In this document: positions 58,008-64,000 of the stretch, one piece after another | Numbering within the stretch: position 1 is the first letter of the stretch | Layout of the letters: every line of letters starts with the position of its first letter | Assembly (NCBI GenBank): GCA_002337125.1 | Contig: DDFJ01000001.1 | Coordinates: 831,597-895,596, forward strand | From: Chitinophagaceae bacterium UBA1931 | Lineage (GTDB): Bacteria; Bacteroidota; Bacteroidia; Chitinophagales; Chitinophagaceae | DNA length: 64,000 nucleotides | Reading direction: 5' to 3' | Position numbers and translations under genes: made by a program | The notes under the pieces: generated by a model | What the model was told of the DNA's origin: nothing | Database searches by the model: none | The model's input: only the letters and a program-made list of their open reading frames with translations

Positions 58008-60860
58008 TTAGTTTATACGTATTGTTTTTCCTTCATATAAAATCTCTTTATCAAATTGAGCTTCGTTATTAAAGGTTGTTGCCTTATGTGGTTTGTATAA
58101 TTTTATTCTGAACACTCTTTTCTTCAACTTCCCATGGAATTCACCCTTACATTCTCCAATCACAAGTGATTGCCGCTTTTCATCCCATGTAAACTTGATA
58201 ATACAATACTTCCCTTTTTCATAATTATAATTGATGCCTTCATCTTCATATAAATTGAAAACGGCATCAGCTCCTGTGTAAACGTTTAAAGTAATTGTGT
58301 CAGCAGATTTTTCAGAAACATATTGTAACTCCGGTCCAAAGGGAATAATTGAACCGGCTTTTACAAACACCGGAATACGGTCGTAAGGAGCATCGGCCGT
58401 AATATGTTGACCGGCTTCAAAAAATTTACCATCATAGAAATTATACCAGCCCGCACATTTCGGTAAATAAACACTGCGGCTTCTTTGTTTGTATTGATAA
58501 ACCGGATTAATGAGTAATGATTCACCAAACATATATTCATCACCAATATTCAGAACTGTACTGTCATTTGAAAAATCCATTGCAAGACCCCGCATTATGG
58601 TAAAATCATTATGGTAAGCTGCACCAGCCAAAGAATAGATATAAGGCATAAGCCTGTACCGTAGTTGATCATAGTAAAGGAAGCTCTGATATGCAGAATG
58701 ATTTTCTGGTGCAATGTTGAAAATTTCACGGAACGGATATTGACCATGTGAACGGAACAACGGAACAAATGCACCAAACTGGTACCAACGGGTATTCATC
58801 TCCCGCCATTCTTCCAGGTCATCTGCATTGGGCCTTTCAAATTTTTCCGGAACTACAAATCCACCAATATCCATTGTCCAATAGGGTAATCCGGACATAG
58901 AATAATTAATCCCGGCAGCAATCTGGTATTTCATATCGTCCCAGGTAGAACCAATATCTCCACTCCATACTGAAGCTGCATAGCGTTGTGAACCTGCAAA
59001 AGCACTGCGGGTCAATAAAAATACCCGCTGATCAGGATTCGTTAAACGCTGTCCTTCGTAAATACCTTTCGCATTTTGCAAAGGGTATGCATTTAAAAAC
59101 TCAGCAGCACTGCCCGAAGCTGTAGGAGTTAATTGTTCTTTTCTCTTTTCAGGTGTAACGTTCGAACATATGTCTGGTTCACTTGCATCCATCCACCAAG
59201 CATCTATGCCTTTTGCATAAAGTTTTTTATTGATCAAATTCCAGAAGCCTTTTCGTGCATCGGCATTAAAGGCATCGTAAAAGGTAGAGAAATATCCTTC
59301 TCCTATCCAATCTCTTTGCTTGTCTGCAATATTTCGTTTATACAACCAGCCTTTGCTGTTAAACTCATTATAAGAAGGTATGCCTTCGTAAAATTTTGGC
59401 CATACCGAAATCATAATTTGCGTACGATATTTTTTGTGCAGCACATCTATCATACTATCGGGTGCAGGAAAACGTGTTTCATCAAACTCCTGGCTACCCC
59501 ATTCTTTTTCACGCCAGTAATTCCAGTCTAATACAATGTTGTCAAGTGGTATTTTCCTTTTGCGGAACTCATCCACTGTTGCAATAATTTCTTCCTGTGT
59601 TTTATAACGTTCACGGCTTTGCCAATAACCTAATGCCCATTTAGGAACAATGGGTGCCTTACCAGTCAGAAACCTGTACCCAGCAATAACATGATCCATG
59701 TTTTCTCCATGAATGAAGTAATAATCAATTTGCCTGCCTGCTTCAGAACAAAAGCTGAATGTAGTCTTTTCGTTATTTGTAAGCGGCGCCTGCCATTTTA
59801 ATGAAATATAAGACTCGCCTCCTTCAGGAATCCATTCTATCTGGATGTGCTTTTTCTCCCCCTTCTTCATCTCAATTGGTATTAGCGCAGGTGCAGGATT
59901 CCAGGCCTTGCGCCACCGGTTCAAAACAAGTTGATGATCAATCCACACTTTTATAGTACCACCAAATGTAAACTTCAACTGATGCAGCCCCTGTAAACTG
60001 CTGGCAATACTTCCTTCCCATGTAACAACGCCGGTTGCCCCATTAAACTCTTTAGGCAATTGAAGTTTACTATCGCCCATAAATTCCATTTCAATTTTGC
60101 TTTCAGCCCGAACACATGCTTTCTTGCCAGGATTATTTTTATCGTTTGAATAAGTTGCTGTAAGCCATCCTTCCTCCCCATCTTTAGAAAACAGCTTTAA
60201 TGAAGAAAGTGGGTGAAAAGGCCGCACATCGCCTGCTTTAGTAATAGAATAATTATCCCAGAGAATACCGTAATTTTTAGAAGAAATTAAAAAGGGAATT
60301 GCGATTTCAGTATTATTCTGAAAAAAATCAACCTGCTGCCCTTTATAATTCATGATACCTTGTTGATGCTGCCCTAATCCATACCATCCTTCATCTGCAG
60401 TTGTTGTAAAAGCTTGTGTAATTTTATAGAAGGCTGAGCCATCAATAATCGTTGGTTCAAAATTCCGTCCCCCAACCTTTTTTTCAGTTACAATGCTTTG
60501 ATGGTTTTTATCAAAAAAAGAAATGGATCCTGTCTTTTGATCTATTTCTGTTATCAGACTCTTTGTTTTAAGTGATATAATTTTTTTAGTGGATGTTACA
60601 GACCAGGCAACTTCCTTCTGCTTGATATAAGATGTAATTAAACTGTTTGGCGAAGCTATAATGTTGTTGGGTGAAGAGACAATGTGAATGATTTGATCTG
60701 ATACAACTTCAAGCTTAACCGCCTTCTCGTTGCCTGCAAATGAAGATTCAGGATAAACAATAATCCCATCATTGGTTTTAACAAACGAACCTGTTTGCGC
60801 CATAATGACAGAAAAAAAAGGAAACAAAAGCAAGCCAATACTTAACCGAAATCTTTTCAT
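58008..60860 (-). CDS. GH31 alpha-xylosidase with PA14 domain
   Basis: Secreted enzyme of about 950 residues. GH31 N-terminal domain, a PA14-like insert (about 240-370, with HQLKFTFGGTIKVWIDHQLV and IQIEWIPEGGESYISLKW), the TIM barrel with the nucleophile Asp558 in AWWMDASEPD, and C-terminal beta domains. A PA14 insert at this place is typical of xyloglucan alpha-xylosidases such as CjXyl31A and the B. ovatus GH31. It would remove xylose from the non-reducing end of xyloglucan fragments. The start at 60860 fits the signal peptide MKRFRLSIGLLLFPFFSVIMAQ; ATG 60890 lies on the likely transcription start. First gene after the HTCS. Confidence 0.92.
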   Translation of the reverse strand: MKRFRLSIGLLLFPFFSVIMAQTGSFVKTNDGIIVYPESSFAGNEKAVKLEVVSDQIIHIVSSPNNIIASPNSLITSYIKQKEVAWSVTSTKKIISLKTKSLITEIDQKTGSISFFDKNHQSIVTEKKVGGRNFEPTIIDGSAFYKITQAFTTTADEGWYGLGQHQQGIMNYKGQQVDFFQNNTEIAIPFLISSKNYGILWDNYSITKAGDVRPFHPLSSLKLFSKDGEEGWLTATYSNDKNNPGKKACVRAESKIEMEFMGDSKLQLPKEFNGATGVVTWEGSIASSLQGLHQLKFTFGGTIKVWIDHQLVLNRWRKAWNPAPALIPIEMKKGEKKHIQIEWIPEGGESYISLKWQAPLTNNEKTTFSFCSEAGRQIDYYFIHGENMDHVIAGYRFLTGKAPIVPKWALGYWQSRERYKTQEEIIATVDEFRKRKIPLDNIVLDWNYWREKEWGSQEFDETRFPAPDSMIDVLHKKYRTQIMISVWPKFYEGIPSYNEFNSKGWLYKRNIADKQRDWIGEGYFSTFYDAFNADARKGFWNLINKKLYAKGIDAWWMDASEPDICSNVTPEKRKEQLTPTASGSAAEFLNAYPLQNAKGIYEGQRLTNPDQRVFLLTRSAFAGSQRYAASVWSGDIGSTWDDMKYQIAAGINYSMSGLPYWTMDIGGFVVPEKFERPNADDLEEWREMNTRWYQFGAFVPLFRSHGQYPFREIFNIAPENHSAYQSFLYYDQLRYRLMPYIYSLAGAAYHNDFTIMRGLAMDFSNDSTVLNIGDEYMFGESLLINPVYQYKQRSRSVYLPKCAGWYNFYDGKFFEAGQHITADAPYDRIPVFVKAGSIIPFGPELQYVSEKSADTITLNVYTGADAVFNLYEDEGINYNYEKGKYCIIKFTWDEKRQSLVIGECKGEFHGKLKKRVFRIKLYKPHKATTFNNEAQFDKEILYEGKTIRIN

Positions 60861-60891
60861 AACAAAGCAATACATTAGAGTTATTACCACT

Positions 60892-60899
60892 CAAAAGTA
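60892..60899 (-). promoter_or_regulatory. Candidate -7 box of the carbohydrate operon
   Basis: On the minus strand TACTTTTG fits TAnnTTTG, with transcription starting near 60885, about 25 nt before the GH31 ATG at 60860. No TTTG box is seen 19 nt upstream, which would fit a promoter that needs an activator. Confidence 0.45.
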
Positions 60900-60928
60900 G
60901 AATCTCTATTAAAAAGACAGGGGTATGT

Positions 60929-60959
60929 TTTGTTACAGATTAGGTGTCGCTTTGTTACA
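60929..60959 (-). promoter_or_regulatory. Direct repeats, candidate HTCS (AraC-type) binding site
   Basis: TTTGTTACA occurs at 60929-60937 and again at 60951-60959, 22 nt apart, about two helix turns. A third partial copy (TTGTTACA) lies at 61043-61050. The pair is placed about 45-75 nt upstream of the expected transcription start, where AraC-family activators bind two half sites on one DNA face. The HTCS gene next to it has an AraC-type output domain. Confidence 0.5.
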
Positions 60960-61135
60960 AATCAACTATTTAAAAGGCTTTTTTATAAAAATGAAAAATC
61001 TGCAGGCGCTCTGATTGAACAAAATAAATGATCCTTCTGCTATTGTTACAAACTGAATGATTATTCTAAATTCTTAATTAAAATCAAAAAAAATGTCATT
61101 ATTACAGTTATTAACAATTAAGGTATCCTGTTTAG

Positions 61136-64000
61136 TTACTTTTTCATGTATTGGGAAGGAAGTACATTAAACTCTTCTTTAAAAGATTTGGCGAATTTTT
61201 TAGGGCTGCTGAACCCGGTTTCGTAAGCAACTTCAGCAATTGATTTTCCACTTTTGGCCAAAAGTAAAGCAGCCTTTTTAAGACGGATGGACCTTATAAA
61301 CTCAATCGGGGTTTTTCCTGTTATTGAAAGAATCTTTCTGTACAAAGTTACACGGGTCATAAATAATGCCTGACTGAGGTTTTCAACAGAAAATTCCGGG
61401 TCAGTCATATTCTCAGTAATTATTTCCAATGCGTTTTGAAGAAATTTTTCATCAACCTGCGTTATAGTTACGTCTTTAGGATTTACTTCCAATTGTTTTT
61501 CAAAACGGGCATGCAATAATTTTTGCTGGGCAAGTATATTCTTTATACGGGAGGCAAGAATCTCAAAAGTAAAAGGCTTAGTTATATAATCATTCACGCC
61601 AACCTGCAATCCTTCCAATTGTTTTTCCTCGCTTCCAATTGCAGTAAGCAAAATAACCGGAATATGTGCTGTTTGCGTTTCTGTTTTAATTCTTTTTGCC
61701 AGTTCAATACCATTCATTTCCGGCATCATAATATCGCTAACCACTAAGTCAGGCATTAGTTGTTTCACCCGTTCCCACCCCTCTTTACCATTACTTGCTT
61801 CAGCAACCTGGTAATCTGCTTTAAGGTTATCCTTCAGGTAAAATCGCATATCTTCATTATCCTCAATTATAAGTACAGTCTTTTTATTTTTACTCTTATC
61901 AATTACAGCCTTCCCTTTTTCTTCCTGGGTATGCTCAAAATCAACCGGTATTGTACTAGTTATAGTATGCGTATTTACTACTTCCAGTGTTTTCTTTGCA
62001 GGAAGTAAAACAGTAAAACTCGTTCCTTTACCAGCCTCACTTTTAACGGTAATGATTCCATTATGAAGCCTGACAAATTCTTTTGTAATAGCCAAACCTA
62101 TTCCTGTACCTTGGTTTACCATTGTATCCGGCAATTCGGTTTGAAAATAACGCTCAAAAATCTTATCCTGATTTTTCGCAGAAATACCGATTCCTGTATC
62201 CTTAACCTCAATAGATATAGTTCCTTCATTTTCCTTTTCAGCAGTTGGTTCGTAAGAAAGCTGAACATCAACTTTACCGGCGTCATTGGTATATTTAAAC
62301 GCATTTGAAAGCAGATTAAAAAGTATTTTTTCCAGTTTATCTTTATCAAAATACACTTCCAGGTGTTCGGTGTTCGTGGAAAATGAAAATTGTATCTTTT
62401 TCTTTTCTGCTAAATCTAAGAACGACAGGCTGATTTCTTTAATAAAGCCAATAATATCGCCAAAAGAGGGATGCAGCTTCATTTCCTGCACTTGAATTTT
62501 TCTGAAATCAAGTAACTGATTGACTAGTCCAAGCAATCGCTTTGCATTACGCTGAACTAAGTTTAATTGTATTTTTTGATCCTCGTTTGTTGACTGCTTG
62601 ATTAGTTTGTCCAAAGGTGCAATAATAAGGCTGAGTGGAGTACGGAACTCATGACTCACATTTGTAAAAAACTTTGTTTTTAATTGCTCCATTGCATGGG
62701 TTCTTTCTGCTTCCCGGCGTTGTTCTGCCACTTCATACCGCATATGAATTCTTTCAAGTGTAATCTTTCTGGCTAAATAAAGTAAACCTGCAAAGACAAC
62801 GATATATAGTAAATAGGCAATGGTTGTTCGCCAAAAAGGTGGTTTTACCACTATCTCCATTTCTTTTACCTCGCTCCACAAACCATCCCTGTTCAATACT
62901 TTTACCTTAAATGTGTAATGCCCGGGATCAATATTTGTATAAGTAGTAATACGCTGGCTGCCATCAGTATAAATCCAGTCGGCATTAAAACCTTTCAGCA
63001 TATAAGCATACTTCTGTTTTAAATTATGCTCAAAATCAAGTGATGTGAACTGAATAGAAAATGAATTTTCATTATACTTCAGGTTTATCTTACCTGTTTG
63101 TGAAATACTTTGTTTTAATAAAACCCGGTTATTAATAACATCTCCTGGTTCGATATTTTTATTTAGTACTTGAAGATTGGTAAAAACAATTCCAGGCGAA
63201 TAAACTTTCGGGTTTATAAAAGATGAATTAATGATGTTGAAACCTGATGTTCCGCCAAAAAACAATTCGCCTTTACTGGTTTTAAATGCTGCATTGTCAT
63301 TAAATTCCTGGCTTTGAAGGTTGTTTGTTTCATCATAATTTATAAAAGTAAGTGACACCTGGTTATTTTTTTCCGAAGGGATTGCATTACAAAGTCCATT
63401 TGGTGTTGAAATCCAGAAAGAATGCTTCCCGTCTTCAATAATATTCCATATAATATTGTCTGGTAATCCATCCTCTGCAGTAAAAACCTTGAATGTATTA
63501 GTCTCAGGGTTAAGCAGGTTAAGCCCATCAGAAGTGCCAATCCATATCCTTCCTTTATAATCTTCAATCAGACAATTAACATTGTTATTACTAAGGCTGT
63601 TTTTGTTTGTAGCATATAAATACCTAGCCTTGAATTGAGTCTTTGTATTAAAAACTGTAATGCCATTAACTGAGCCAATCCATAAATTACCTTTTTTATC
63701 CTGCAGAATGGCAGAAATATAATTAGCCCCTACAACCCCATTTTTTTCTTCGGCCCGGTGGTGTTCAAACTGATTGTTTTCCCTGTTATACCGTTCTAAT
63801 CCCCCACCCAAAATTCCGACCCATAAATTCTGCTCACGATCTTCAAAAATCTCCCATACATTATTATCACTGATACTGGCAGGATTATTATCCTGGTGAA
63901 TGTAATGTGTAAACTTTTTCCCATCATACATATCCAGCCCGCCTTGGAATGTACCAATCCATAATTTCCCTTCATGGTCAATACATAAGCTTACAATTAC
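61136..64000 (-). CDS. Hybrid two-component system regulator (HTCS), partial at the N-terminus
   Basis: Membrane sensor and regulator in one chain; 954 residues are visible and the frame stays open to the window edge. In order: beta-propeller sensor repeats (KLWIGTFQGGLDMYDG and others, ~1-290), Y_Y_Y domain (~305-370), a transmembrane helix (~395-412), histidine kinase with SHEFRTPLS (His near 448), ATPase (NLLSNAFKYT, DTGIGIS), receiver with Asp in VVSDIMMPE (near 757) and Lys in ITKPF, and an AraC helix-turn-helix (~855-950). Such proteins sense an oligosaccharide in the periplasm and switch on the adjacent polysaccharide locus. The missing part is the first half of the propeller and the signal peptide. 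Confidence 0.94.
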   Translation of the reverse strand, partial: VIVSLCIDHEGKLWIGTFQGGLDMYDGKKFTHYIHQDNNPASISDNNVWEIFEDREQNLWVGILGGGLERYNRENNQFEHHRAEEKNGVVGANYISAILQDKKGNLWIGSVNGITVFNTKTQFKARYLYATNKNSLSNNNVNCLIEDYKGRIWIGTSDGLNLLNPETNTFKVFTAEDGLPDNIIWNIIEDGKHSFWISTPNGLCNAIPSEKNNQVSLTFINYDETNNLQSQEFNDNAAFKTSKGELFFGGTSGFNIINSSFINPKVYSPGIVFTNLQVLNKNIEPGDVINNRVLLKQSISQTGKINLKYNENSFSIQFTSLDFEHNLKQKYAYMLKGFNADWIYTDGSQRITTYTNIDPGHYTFKVKVLNRDGLWSEVKEMEIVVKPPFWRTTIAYLLYIVVFAGLLYLARKITLERIHMRYEVAEQRREAERTHAMEQLKTKFFTNVSHEFRTPLSLIIAPLDKLIKQSTNEDQKIQLNLVQRNAKRLLGLVNQLLDFRKIQVQEMKLHPSFGDIIGFIKEISLSFLDLAEKKKIQFSFSTNTEHLEVYFDKDKLEKILFNLLSNAFKYTNDAGKVDVQLSYEPTAEKENEGTISIEVKDTGIGISAKNQDKIFERYFQTELPDTMVNQGTGIGLAITKEFVRLHNGIITVKSEAGKGTSFTVLLPAKKTLEVVNTHTITSTIPVDFEHTQEEKGKAVIDKSKNKKTVLIIEDNEDMRFYLKDNLKADYQVAEASNGKEGWERVKQLMPDLVVSDIMMPEMNGIELAKRIKTETQTAHIPVILLTAIGSEEKQLEGLQVGVNDYITKPFTFEILASRIKNILAQQKLLHARFEKQLEVNPKDVTITQVDEKFLQNALEIITENMTDPEFSVENLSQALFMTRVTLYRKILSITGKTPIEFIRSIRLKKAALLLAKSGKSIAEVAYETGFSSPKKFAKSFKEEFNVLPSQYMKK

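Overview
The window looks like a chromosomal segment from a Bacteroidota bacterium, most likely Chitinophagaceae or a close relative. The evidence is the SusC/SusD pair, lipoproteins with a Cys-Lys-Lys start, a hybrid two-component regulator with an AraC-type output, outer-membrane receptors of the Bacteroidota type, TAnnTTTG-like promoter boxes, and the miaB / sigma-54 activator / LptE / SecG gene order. No rRNA, intact tRNA, CRISPR array, prophage or insertion sequence was seen.

Left part (1-23.7 kb), mainly core genes. Topoisomerase IV subunits B and A are on the minus strand with a methyltransferase and a DUF1835 protein between them. Next come two small plus-strand genes, then a 0.7-kb non-coding stretch made of a 21-bp tandem repeat (the ruin of a heptad coiled-coil gene on the minus strand) and a G-rich tract. 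Two small hypothetical genes and an outer-membrane beta-barrel receptor follow. A plus-strand run carries miaB, a sigma-54-type activator, lptE, a repeat-containing gene, secG, mltG and a YihY/BrkB membrane protein. A minus-strand operon holds a DUF1080 protein, a Tat-exported Gfo/Idh/MocA oxidoreductase, an HGSNAT-like membrane acyltransferase and trmH, with a divergent Crp/Fnr regulator.

Boundary (23.7-24.3 kb). After the crp terminator there is a fragment resembling the 3' end of a tRNA-Pro, then about 525 bp of AT-rich sequence without genes. This may be the edge of an inserted island.

Right part (24.3-64 kb), one very large polysaccharide utilization locus, all on the minus strand. In transcription order: HTCS regulator (runs off the window end), GH31 alpha-xylosidase, SusC, SusD, a TIG-domain surface glycan-binding protein, a BACON-GH5 lipoprotein, GH39, GH3, GH29 alpha-L-fucosidase, GH2, an alpha/beta esterase, an SGNH acetylesterase, GH97, a broken F5/8C-domain gene, GH42, a type-B carboxylesterase, a RhaM-like mutarotase, GH2, a second GH5, a second GH42, and a GH2 with the N-x-K signature of beta-glucuronidases. 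The set fits breakdown of acetylated, fucosylated and galactosylated xyloglucan. The lipoprotein GH5 would cut the chain at the cell surface, SusC/D would import the oligosaccharides, and periplasmic exo-enzymes and esterases would dismantle the side chains and backbone. A pair of TTTGTTACA direct repeats 22 bp apart, just upstream of a candidate -7 box before the GH31 gene, is a plausible binding site for the HTCS.
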